This document shows, in pieces, positions 1-6,067 of a stretch of 11,338 bases of DNA (position 1 is the stretch's first letter; the number at the start of each line of letters is the position of its first letter). Source of the DNA: an uncultured Bacillaceae bacterium (GTDB lineage Bacteria; Bacillota; Bacilli; Bacillales; Alkalibacillaceae); contig CALKAL010000106.1 of NCBI GenBank assembly GCA_937983065.1, positions 1-11,338 of the forward strand, given 5' to 3'. A model generated the notes under the pieces. It saw only the letters and a program-made list of their open reading frames with translations, was not told the origin of the DNA and searched no databases. A program made the position numbers and the translations under genes.

Positions 1-21
1 TTGATAATAGGAGGGAATTCT

Positions 22-83
22 ATGGTTCCAGGTAGAGGGGGAGAATTTCCTGCATAACCCTCTAAATTTCCTGATTGAACCAT
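22..83. repeat. Imperfect inverted repeat downstream of the GNAT gene
   Basis: The arm at 22-39 reads ATGGTTC-CAGG-TAGAGGG. The reverse complement of 58-83 reads ATGGTTC-aat-CAGG-aaatt-TAGAGGG, so the arms share all three blocks and differ by two short bulges. The loop is about 18 nt. A folded transcript would form a long bulged hairpin with no clean T-tract on either strand, so it is not a classic terminator. The rest of 1-134 holds no credible gene: the AGGAGGG at 9-15 precedes only a 10-codon ORF (22-54, stop 55-57). Confidence 0.4.
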
Positions 84-134
84 TGAATTTTCAAGCCCAA
101 ACTGGATATCACTACAACTTCAAATTCCCAGCAC

Positions 135-695
135 TCATTTTAAATCTAAAAATTCATCTTTCAAAATTCCATAATAAACAAGGTCAATGTACTCTCCATC
201 TTTTTTAATATGCTGCCTTAAAATTCCTTCCTGCTTCATCCCGATTTTCTCCATCACGCGACCAGATGCAACGTTTAATAAAAAATATCGCGCAAACACT
301 TTATGGTAGTTTTTCTCTTCAAAGGCGAACTGCAACATCGCTTTCGCTGCTTCTGTTGCATAGCCTCTTCCCCAATAAGGCTCTCCTATCCAATAAGCGA
401 TCTCACCGTTATTAAATGCCTTATTGTTTGATAATGCAATCGCCCCATAAACTTCACCCGTATCCAAATCCGTAATCGCAAACTCATACGATTGATCTGA
501 AACAAACTTCTTATAGTGCCCTTCAATCCAAGTGATCGCGTCACTTAACTTATACGGATAAGGCAAATATAATGTGTTTTTGTAAATATTATAGTTATTG
601 CAAAGTCTTTGAACGGCCTCAGCATCCGATTTTTGAAACAACCGCAATATAAGCCTTTCAGTACGAATCATTAATTGATCATGAAAATATTCCAT
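135..695 (-). CDS. GNAT family N-acetyltransferase (RimJ/RimL type)
   Basis: This 186-residue protein is probably a cytoplasmic acetyl-CoA-dependent N-acetyltransferase of the RimJ/RimL-like group, whose members acetylate N-terminal amino groups or small amines. Residues 9-18 (MIRTERLILR) are the usual opening strand of the family. Residues 98-116 hold the acetyl-CoA pyrophosphate loop (EIAYWIG, then WGRGYATEA). The segment at 141-161 (NVASGRVMEKIG, then EGILR) is the typical C-terminal motif with its conserved Asn and Ser. The ATG at 693-695 is preceded by AGGAG about 8 nt upstream, which favours it over the internal Met9. The gene stands alone, is transcribed away from the tRNA and wal block, and has no obvious functional link to them. 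The substrate cannot be told from the sequence; the family call is secure. Confidence 0.88.
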   Translation of the reverse strand: MEYFHDQLMIRTERLILRLFQKSDAEAVQRLCNNYNIYKNTLYLPYPYKLSDAITWIEGHYKKFVSDQSYEFAITDLDTGEVYGAIALSNNKAFNNGEIAYWIGEPYWGRGYATEAAKAMLQFAFEEKNYHKVFARYFLLNVASGRVMEKIGMKQEGILRQHIKKDGEYIDLVYYGILKDEFLDLK

Positions 696-741
696 TTTTT
701 TAGCTCCTAAAATATATTAAAATCTGATTTCATGAAAACTA

Positions 742-769
742 TTGATTAACGATCTGAAAATATGATAAT
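742..769 (+). promoter_or_regulatory. Possible sigma-A promoter upstream of the tRNA-Phe region
   Basis: TTGATT (742-747) and GATAAT (764-769) are separated by 16 bp on the plus strand. This is the best promoter-like pair I see before the tRNA-Phe gene, but it lies about 275 bp upstream of the intact tRNA and about 115 bp before the orphan tRNA fragment. If real, it may be the original tRNA promoter, displaced by the duplication described below. AT-rich sequence makes chance matches likely. Confidence 0.25.
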
Positions 770-882
770 ATAAACGCTGTCCGATTATTTTAATTGAAAC
801 GTTTAAAAATCGCAAATTACCGCGACAACAACGCTCCCACGCGGTATATGGAAATTATAAATGGATAAAATATAAAAAGCTT

Positions 883-911
883 GGCTTGGTAGCTCAGTCG
901 GTAGAGCAAAG
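883..911 (+). pseudogene. Orphan 5' fragment of tRNA-Phe
   Basis: These 29 nt are identical to the first 29 nt of the intact tRNA-Phe at 1045-1073. They cover the acceptor 5' strand, the D arm and the beginning of the anticodon stem. After position 911 similarity falls to about 7 of 12 and then disappears, with no anticodon loop, T arm or CCA. The copy cannot make a tRNA. Copy-to-copy offset is 162 bp. It could be the remnant of an ancestral second tRNA gene, or a displaced att-like half left by an integration event. CAAAGCC at 907-913 and GGCTTTG at 942-948 form a 7-bp inverted repeat at its broken edge. Confidence 0.75.
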
Positions 912-1044
912 CCGTAAACATCCAGAAATAACATCATCGTAGGCTTTGTGAGGAGCGCCTGCTTCTTCGACCAATCATGCAACGCGACGAACAAAGAGAA
1001 CCAAATCTGTAAAAGAAACAAACTAAATAAAAATAACCAGATAT

Positions 1045-1120
1045 GGCTTGGTAGCTCAGTCGGTAGAGCAAAGGACTGAAAATCCTTGTGTCGGCGGTTC
1101 GATTCCGTCCCAAGCCACCA
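1045..1120 (+). tRNA. tRNA-Phe (anticodon GAA)
   Basis: This is a complete 76-nt cloverleaf. The acceptor stem GGCTTGG (1045-1051) pairs with CCAAGCC (1110-1116). The D arm is GCTC/GAGC. The anticodon stem AAGGA/TCCTT encloses the loop CTGAAAA with anticodon GAA at 1078-1080. The T arm is GGCGG-TTCGATT-CCGTC, a GC-rich stem allowing a G-T pair. The discriminator A is followed by an encoded CCA (1118-1120). It decodes UUC and UUU. A terminator follows within 30 nt, so it appears to be a monocistronic tRNA or the last of a reduced cluster. Confidence 0.97.
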
Positions 1121-1147
1121 TTTAAAATAACTAAATCATTCATTTTT

Positions 1148-1182
1148 AAAGGAGACGTAACAATCTCCTTTTTATTTTTATA
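1148..1182 (+). terminator. Rho-independent terminator of tRNA-Phe
   Basis: AAAGGAGA (1148-1155) pairs perfectly with TCTCCTTT (1164-1171) around an 8-nt loop, followed by a T-rich tail. It lies 27 nt after the tRNA CCA end and is well placed to end the tRNA transcript. Confidence 0.8.
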
Positions 1183-1204
1183 GGAGTGAACAGATTGAAG
1201 CTCT

Positions 1205-1315
1205 ATGGCGATTGAAGGAGACACATTGTACGCCTATACAAAAGAGCGAGAACAAATAGAGGAAGAAACAGATGAAAAAATAAAAGACATAGCTTTACAT
1301 TTATCTTCAATCTAA
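1205..1315 (+). CDS. Possible small ORF or gene remnant, 36 residues
   Basis: This ORF encodes a charged peptide beginning MAIEGDTLYAYTKERE and ending LHLSSI. I do not recognise it. The nearest ribosome-binding-like sequence (AGGAG, 1182-1186) is about 18 nt before the ATG, which is too far. The same site lies 8 nt before a TTG at 1195 in another frame, but that reading stops after six codons (LKLYGD). One reading is a decayed gene in which a frameshift separates start and body; another is chance. The amphipathic Glu/Lys-rich composition looks more protein-like than random AT-rich sequence. There is no terminator or partner gene to support it. Confidence 0.25.
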   Translation: MAIEGDTLYAYTKEREQIEEETDEKIKDIALHLSSI

Positions 1316-1435
1316 ATAATTTAGAGAAACAAAAAATCTAGTGGAAAATGTTACGTAATAGTAGTAACTGTAATCATTATTTTAGAGAAATTTAGTCAAC
1401 GTAATCTCAAATCAATATAATAGGACTAAAGTAAT

Positions 1436-1452
1436 GTTACAAATTAATTACA
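1436..1452 (-). promoter_or_regulatory. WalR (YycF) binding box, perfect match
   Basis: Read on the minus strand the site is TGTAAT-N5-TGTAAC. It matches the published WalR consensus TGTWAH-N5-TGTWAH at 12 of 12 fixed positions with the correct 5-nt spacer. It lies about 230 bp upstream of the M23 peptidase start. WalR of B. subtilis and S. aureus controls peptidoglycan hydrolase genes through such boxes, so the location makes biological sense. That WalR acts here is inferred. Confidence 0.7.
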
Positions 1453-1548
1453 AGCGCCGTAAAATTCGATGTTTTTCATTAAAATATGCAGAAATAGACA
1501 CTTTTTAAGGCGGATATTACGAAATAATTGCTAATTTCTGTTAGTAAT

Positions 1549-1565
1549 TATACAAGTTCTTTACA
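1549..1565 (-). promoter_or_regulatory. WalR-like box, 11 of 12
   Basis: Read on the minus strand this is TGTAAA-N5-TGTATA, one mismatch from TGTWAH-N5-TGTWAH and in the same orientation as the perfect box 113 bp upstream. Its promoter-proximal half coincides with the proposed -35 element of the peptidase promoter (1560-1565). A bound regulator would therefore compete with or contact RNA polymerase. Confidence 0.5.
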
Positions 1566-1588
1566 ATCACGTCATAAAGGTTTATTTT
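1560..1588 (+). promoter_or_regulatory. Candidate sigma-A promoter of the M23 peptidase gene
   Basis: TTTACA (1560-1565) and TATTTT (1583-1588) are spaced by 17 bp, with about 95 bp to the translation start. The -35 element overlaps the near-perfect WalR box. Other -10-like hexamers occur at 1619-1626, so the exact start point is uncertain. Confidence 0.4.
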
Positions 1589-1683
1589 TTCGCCGATAAT
1601 TGATAGATTATCATTATGTATAAAATATATCGATTTTCATAGAGATCAGGTTAAGAGATAGAAAGAAGTTGGAGGAACTAAAA

Positions 1684-3258
1684 TTGGGTATTTGGTTAGG
1701 AAAAATAAAAGATAGTTTTACAAGTTTAGCGTCTAAATTAAATAAGCCTATTAAAATAGCACTAGTATCGACTTTCGGTGCGGGATTAGCAGTAACGTCG
1801 GTCAGTCCGCCAGTACATGCTGATAATTCTCGTTCAAGTAGTTTAAAGGAAGTCTATCACGTTTATATCGATAACGACTACATAGGAACATCTGAAAACA
1901 GAGATCAGATTGAAAGCTTTATTAATGAACAAAAAGAACAAGTTCAATCGGATTATAAGGGTGTTGAACTCGTTCCAAACTCAAACATTGATTTTCTAAG
2001 AGAGTTCGTTTTCTTCCCAAGTGATGAAACAAATTCAATTATTAATCACCTTGATGGAAACATCGAATTCCAAGCTAAAGCGATTAAGCTTGAACTAGAA
2101 GGGGAGCTCATCGGTTACGTTAAAAACTTGGATGATGCGAACAAAGCATTAAACCTCGTTGCTCAAAAATATTTACCGAGTGAGATTGAGGAAGATTTTG
2201 TTTTCTTAGAAAAAGAGAGAAATGAAATTAACTTAACGGATGTCATTGAATTAATGCCTGACGAAATGAGAGAAGTATACACTCGAGGTCAGGATCAAGA
2301 GGAAGAAGAGGTTGAAGAGGAAGAGTCTCAACAACTCGTATTATCAGACGGAACAGTTATTTTAGATGTCGGTCTATCTGACAATATTAAATATACAGAA
2401 GAAATTATCGACCCTAACCAAATTTTATCAGTTGAACAATTACAGAAACTATTAGAGCGTGGAACAACAGGTAAGCAAGTTCACACAATTCAAGAAAACG
2501 AAGTACTAGGTCAAATTGCGAAAAACTATGATATTTCCTTACAACATTTGTTTCAGCTTAACCCTGATTTAGATGAAGATTCAATTATTCGTGCAGGACA
2601 AGAAATTTACGTTGAAGGTGAAAAACCATATGTCGATGTTACGTACACGGTAGAAGTCACTGAAGAAGAATCCGTTGACTATCAAGTCGTAACGAAACAA
2701 ACCGACAGTCTATATAAAGGTCAAACGAGAGTTGATCAATCAGGCCAAAAAGGAACAGAAAAAGTCACATATGAAGTTGTGAGAAAAAATAATGAAATTG
2801 TTTCTAAAAAAGAAATAGATAGAGAACGTATTAAAGACCCAGTTGACCGAGTTGTTTTACAAGGTACAAAAGTTATCTCCTCAAGAGGAACTGGAAACTT
2901 TGCTTGGCCAACTCATGGCGGCTATATTTCAAGTCATTTAGGTTACCGCTGGGGATCTTACCATAAAGGAATTGATATTGCAGGTGTATCAAACCGTACA
3001 ATCATGGCTGCAGATAATGGTGTTGTCACATTTGCAGGCTGGGACGGTGGTTATGGAAATAAAGTTATCATTAACCATAACAACGGCTTTAGAACCGTCT
3101 ATGCACACCTTTCATCTATTAACGTCTCAGTTGGACAAACGGTGAAAAAAGGTCAAGCCATTGGTTCGATGGGATCAACTGGTGACTCAACAGGTGTTCA
3201 CTTACACTTTGAAATGTATCGAAACGGTTCACTAGTTAACCCATTAAATTATTATTAA
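1684..3258 (+). CDS. Secreted LysM-G5-M23 peptidoglycan metallopeptidase
   Basis: This is a 524-residue cell-wall hydrolase. The start is taken as TTG 1684, since GGAGG at 1671-1675 sits 8 nt before it; an earlier in-frame TTG at 1669 overlaps that site. A hydrophobic segment (about 24-40) ending in VHA at 46 looks like a signal peptide. A mostly unassigned region follows, with a Glu-rich linker at about 206-215. Next come LysM (about 263-311, peptidoglycan binding), G5 (about 315-393) and the M23 domain (about 405-520). The zinc-site motifs are intact: HKGID (H427, D431), AHLS (H475) and HLHFE (H506, H508). M23 enzymes are zinc endopeptidases that cleave peptide cross-links. WalR boxes upstream and its place beside walR suggest control by WalRK. 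Terminators on both sides make it a single-gene unit. The exact bond cut is unknown. Confidence 0.92.
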   Translation: MGIWLGKIKDSFTSLASKLNKPIKIALVSTFGAGLAVTSVSPPVHADNSRSSSLKEVYHVYIDNDYIGTSENRDQIESFINEQKEQVQSDYKGVELVPNSNIDFLREFVFFPSDETNSIINHLDGNIEFQAKAIKLELEGELIGYVKNLDDANKALNLVAQKYLPSEIEEDFVFLEKERNEINLTDVIELMPDEMREVYTRGQDQEEEEVEEEESQQLVLSDGTVILDVGLSDNIKYTEEIIDPNQILSVEQLQKLLERGTTGKQVHTIQENEVLGQIAKNYDISLQHLFQLNPDLDEDSIIRAGQEIYVEGEKPYVDVTYTVEVTEEESVDYQVVTKQTDSLYKGQTRVDQSGQKGTEKVTYEVVRKNNEIVSKKEIDRERIKDPVDRVVLQGTKVISSRGTGNFAWPTHGGYISSHLGYRWGSYHKGIDIAGVSNRTIMAADNGVVTFAGWDGGYGNKVIINHNNGFRTVYAHLSSINVSVGQTVKKGQAIGSMGSTGDSTGVHLHFEMYRNGSLVNPLNYY

Positions 3259-3280
3259 AAAGATAAAAGATGATATAAGC

Positions 3281-3324
3281 TACACTCCACAAAGTTCAAT
3301 AGACTGTGGAGTGTATTTTATATT
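3281..3324 (+). terminator. Rho-independent terminator after the M23 gene
   Basis: TACACTCCACA (3281-3291) pairs perfectly over 11 bp with TGTGGAGTGTA (3305-3315), with a 13-nt loop and a following TTTTATATT tail. It lies 22 nt after the M23 stop codon and insulates that gene from walR. Confidence 0.85.
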
Positions 3325-3326
3325 CT

Positions 3327-3357
3327 AAAGTCTCATCATTTCATTAAAAAGTCTCAT
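3327..3357. repeat. 10-bp direct repeat upstream of the walR promoter
   Basis: AAAGTCTCAT occurs at 3327-3336 and again at 3348-3357. The copies are offset by 21 bp, about two helical turns, so they face the same side of the DNA. The pair lies just upstream of the proposed walR promoter. I do not know a regulator with this motif. Confidence 0.45.
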
Positions 3358-3385
3358 ACTAACAGGCACAAGCAATTTACGAAAC

Positions 3386-3420
3386 TGTAAAAAGACATTT
3401 AATTCAATATGATGTAAAAT
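3386..3420 (+). promoter_or_regulatory. Candidate walR operon promoter with WalR-like half site
   Basis: AAGACA (3392-3397) and TAAAAT (3415-3420) form a 17-bp-spaced sigma-A-like pair, 38 bp before the walR start. TATGAT at 3408-3413 is an alternative -10. TGTAAA at 3386-3391 followed after 5 nt by ATTTAA gives 10 of 12 to the WalR consensus and overlaps the -35. Weak autoregulation is possible, but the second half site is poor. Confidence 0.4.
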
Positions 3421-3458
3421 GAAATTAGACTCTTGTCTATAAGGAAGGTGTTTAGAAA

Positions 3459-4166
3459 ATGAAATATAAAGTGTTAGTCGTCGATGACGAAAAACCGATT
3501 GCAGATATATTACAATTTAATTTAGAAAAAGAAGGTTACGAGGTCGTTTGTGCTTACGATGGCAATCAAGCAATTGAGTTGGCAAAAAAAGAAGAGCCAG
3601 ATCTCATCCTTCTCGACATTATGCTTCCAGAAAAAGATGGGATGGAAGTCTGTCGTGAAATTAGAAAAGATTATCAAATGCCAATTATCATGCTGACAGC
3701 AAAAGATTCCGAAATTGATAAAGTGTTAGGTTTAGAGCTCGGTGCAGATGATTACGTTACAAAACCTTTTAGTAATCGAGAGCTCATTGCTAGAGTAAAA
3801 GCGAACTTAAGAAGAAGACAAGCCGAAGAACAAAATCAAACCGTACCAACGACACCGAATTTGAGAATAGGCTCATTAGAAATTAACCGAGACAATTACT
3901 CAGTCAGTCGAAATGGCGAACCGATTGACTTAACACACCGAGAATTTGAACTACTTCTCTATTTAGCGCAACATATCGAGCAAGTAATGACCCGCGAGCA
4001 TTTATTAGAAACGGTATGGGGCTATGATTATTTCGGTGATGTTAGAACAGTCGATGTAACGATTCGTAGACTTCGGGAAAAAATCGAAGAAAATCCGAGC
4101 AACCCAAACTGGATTGTAACACGAAGAGGCGTCGGTTATTATCTCCGTAATCCAGAGCAAGAGTAG
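3459..4166 (+). CDS. walR: WalR (YycF), essential cell-wall response regulator
   Basis: This is a 235-residue OmpR/PhoB-family response regulator. The receiver domain (about 1-120) has the acidic pair D9-D10, phospho-acceptor D53 in LLDIMLP, T80 and K102 in the VTKPF motif. T101, just before that lysine, corresponds to the threonine that kinase PrkC phosphorylates in B. subtilis WalR. A winged-helix DNA-binding domain follows (about 134-231), with the recognition-helix region VRTVDVTIRRLREKI and the wing GVGYYLR. Phospho-WalR binds TGTWAH-N5-TGTWAH boxes at genes of cell-wall hydrolases and their inhibitors. The ribosome binding site GGAAGG lies about 10 nt before the ATG. The length equals that of B. 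subtilis WalR. It is the first gene of the wal operon, and its final codons are duplicated immediately downstream (see the repeat at 4146-4234). Confidence 0.98.
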   Translation: MKYKVLVVDDEKPIADILQFNLEKEGYEVVCAYDGNQAIELAKKEEPDLILLDIMLPEKDGMEVCREIRKDYQMPIIMLTAKDSEIDKVLGLELGADDYVTKPFSNRELIARVKANLRRRQAEEQNQTVPTTPNLRIGSLEINRDNYSVSRNGEPIDLTHREFELLLYLAQHIEQVMTREHLLETVWGYDYFGDVRTVDVTIRRLREKIEENPSNPNWIVTRRGVGYYLRNPEQE

Positions 4167-4234
4167 ATGCTAAAGCAGTGCGTAATAACTGCGATAATCA
4201 GCTCTTACCTTCGTAATCCAGAGCAGGAGTAGAT
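4146..4234 (+). repeat. Duplicated 3' end of walR in the walR-walK gap
   Basis: The last 23 nt around the walR stop (4146-4168) recur at 4212-4234 with a single difference, exactly 66 bp (22 codons) later. In the walR frame both copies encode YLRNPEQE and a TAG stop. The frame after the walR stop opens with an ATG (4167) and reads MLKQCVITAIIS, then SYLRNPEQE, ending at 4232. Similarity fades upstream of the second copy, as in an old tandem duplication. The single change (CAAGAG to CAGGAG) creates the AGGAG that lies about 8 nt before the walK ATG. Confidence 0.85.
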
Positions 4235-4237
4235 AGG

Positions 4238-6067
4238 ATGAAAAACATCTTAAATTTCTTTAAATCGATACAATTTAAAATAATCACGATTTATATTTTA
4301 TTACTTCTCATTGCGATTCAAGTAATTGGGTCTTATTTTGCCCAGCAATTAGAAACGAGATTATTAGAAAACTTCACCGAGTCCATCAACGACCGTGTTC
4401 AGCTATTAAATTACAATTTGGAACAATCCTTTGCTATCGAGCGTGATGAAGAGGATACACCGTTAGAAACTGAAATACGGTCCATTATTATCGATTTTGA
4501 TTCTGAAGATTTCAATGAGATTCAAGTGATTGATACGAATAGCCGCGTGCTCGGAACGAATAACCGATTCAATCAAAGCATTATCGGAAAAAGAACGACC
4601 GATTTAAGAATTCAACGGTCACTTGCAGGAAACCGGGAAGAGAATGTTTTGTACAATACGGAAAACGGCCATCGTACATTAGTCATATCCACACCGATTT
4701 ACAGCCTGGACAATACAGAAGTTAAGGGCTCATTGTACATTGAATCATCAATTGAAGCCGTATATGAGCAGCTCAGTGATATCAATAAAATTTTTGCCAA
4801 TGGGACGATACTAGCGATATCTGTATCGGCCCTATTAGGTATTTTAGTCGCCCGAACGATTACAAAGCCCATTACTGAAATGCGTAGGCAAGCGAAAATT
4901 ATGGCAACAGGGGACTTCTCACAAAAGGTTAACGTTTACGGCCCTGATGAAATCGGCCAACTCGCATCGACCTTTAATGAATTAAATGACCAGCTTCAGC
5001 TCGCCACAGCAACGACAGAAGGTGAAAGACGGAAGCTCAGCTCTGTTTTAGCGAACATGAATGATGGAGTCATTTCAACTGATCGAGACGGGCGAATTAT
5101 TTTAATGAACAATCCAGCTGAAGAGCTCGTTAGAAAAACATTTGAAGAAGCAAGTGGCGAGCCATTGCTTGAAGTACTAGGCATTCAAGATGAAGTGACT
5201 AATTTAGAAGAAGTAAAAGATTTAAATAGTGTCATAATCGATTTTTCCGAAGACGATAATCAACTATTGTTAAAAGCAAATTTCTCAGTCATTCAAGATG
5301 AACATGGTGAAATGGCTGGATTTTTAACCGTTATTAGTGATGTCACTGAGCAAGAGAAAATCGAAAGGGAACGAAGAGAATTTGTCGCGAATGTTTCCCA
5401 CGAATTGCGTACACCATTAACGACGATGCGCAGTTACATCGAAGCACTCACAGACGGCTCATGGCAAGATAAAGAGATCGCACCGAAATTTCTCGGTGTC
5501 GTTCAAAACGAAACAGAAAGAATGATTCGCCTCGTCAACGACTTATTACAATTGTCGAAAATGGATAATAAAGATTACGGCCTTTCAAGGGAACGGGTCA
5601 AATATATCGAATATATTGATCAAATCGTCGACCGGTTTGAGATGAATATTGGTGATACATTGACCCTCGAACGAAAATTACCGAAAGACCAATATCACGT
5701 TTGGATTGATAAAGATAAATTAACTCAAGTGTTAGATAACATTATTTCTAACGCGATTAAATACTCGCCAGAAGGTGGCAAAATTAAAATTGAAGTCGTA
5801 AAAGATAAAGAGCGACTATTAACGAAAATAACGGACCAAGGTGTCGGCATTCCTGAAGAAAATTTAGAGCGAATTTTTGAACGCTTTTACCGAGTTGACA
5901 AAGCACGCACACGGCAGCTCGGTGGAACAGGACTTGGTCTAGCCATTGCGAAAGAATTAATTAACGCTCATGGCGGTGACATTTGGGCATCGAGTCAAGA
6001 AAATCAAGGAACGACGATTGCCTTTAGTCTACCTTTAATGCGGAAGAAAAGGGGGCGCGACAAATGA
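4238..6067 (+). CDS. walK: WalK (YycG), cell-wall sensor histidine kinase
   Basis: This is a 609-residue membrane kinase that phosphorylates WalR, close to the length of B. subtilis WalK. Order of parts: TM1 (about 13-34), an extracellular PAS-like sensor (35-182), TM2 (about 185-205), HAMP (206-258), cytoplasmic PAS (about 262-370), HisKA with H388 in VANVSHELRTPL, and HATPase_c (about 490-603). The ATPase domain has the N-box DNIISNAIKYS and the G-boxes DQGVGIP and GGTGLGLAIA. The H-box and all ATP-binding motifs are intact. At the positions where S. aureus WalK binds zinc in its inner PAS domain, this protein appears to have Asn (LANMND) and Ser (VISDVTEQ) instead of His, so that metal site is probably absent. 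Its ribosome binding site lies in the duplicated walR tail. The stop overlaps walH by ATGA. Confidence 0.98.
   Translation: MKNILNFFKSIQFKIITIYILLLLIAIQVIGSYFAQQLETRLLENFTESINDRVQLLNYNLEQSFAIERDEEDTPLETEIRSIIIDFDSEDFNEIQVIDTNSRVLGTNNRFNQSIIGKRTTDLRIQRSLAGNREENVLYNTENGHRTLVISTPIYSLDNTEVKGSLYIESSIEAVYEQLSDINKIFANGTILAISVSALLGILVARTITKPITEMRRQAKIMATGDFSQKVNVYGPDEIGQLASTFNELNDQLQLATATTEGERRKLSSVLANMNDGVISTDRDGRIILMNNPAEELVRKTFEEASGEPLLEVLGIQDEVTNLEEVKDLNSVIIDFSEDDNQLLLKANFSVIQDEHGEMAGFLTVISDVTEQEKIERERREFVANVSHELRTPLTTMRSYIEALTDGSWQDKEIAPKFLGVVQNETERMIRLVNDLLQLSKMDNKDYGLSRERVKYIEYIDQIVDRFEMNIGDTLTLERKLPKDQYHVWIDKDKLTQVLDNIISNAIKYSPEGGKIKIEVVKDKERLLTKITDQGVGIPEENLERIFERFYRVDKARTRQLGGTGLGLAIAKELINAHGGDIWASSQENQGTTIAFSLPLMRKKRGRDK

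Larger units (their letters stand above)
1316..1683. other. AT-rich regulatory intergenic region before the M23 peptidase gene
   Basis: No credible coding sequence is visible in these roughly 370 bp. They hold two WalR-type sites (1436-1452 and 1549-1565), a plausible promoter (1560-1588), the ribosome binding site of the peptidase gene (GGAGG, 1671-1675) and a 10-bp direct repeat TTTAGAGAAA at 1320-1329 and 1381-1390. The length and the WalR sites suggest a regulated upstream region rather than simple spacer. Confidence 0.6.

Noticed and set aside
803..1021. Minus-strand ORF of 72 codons across the orphan tRNA fragment
   Set aside because: Its C-terminal part is antisense to the duplicated tRNA 5' fragment and the rest is AT-rich spacer. 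I see no recognisable domain or good start signal.
934..1224. Minus-strand ORF of 96 codons containing RTADTRIFSPLLYRLSYQA
   Set aside because: This peptide is the translation of the reverse strand of tRNA-Phe, a well-known spurious annotation. The ORF runs across the tRNA and its terminator and has no independent support.
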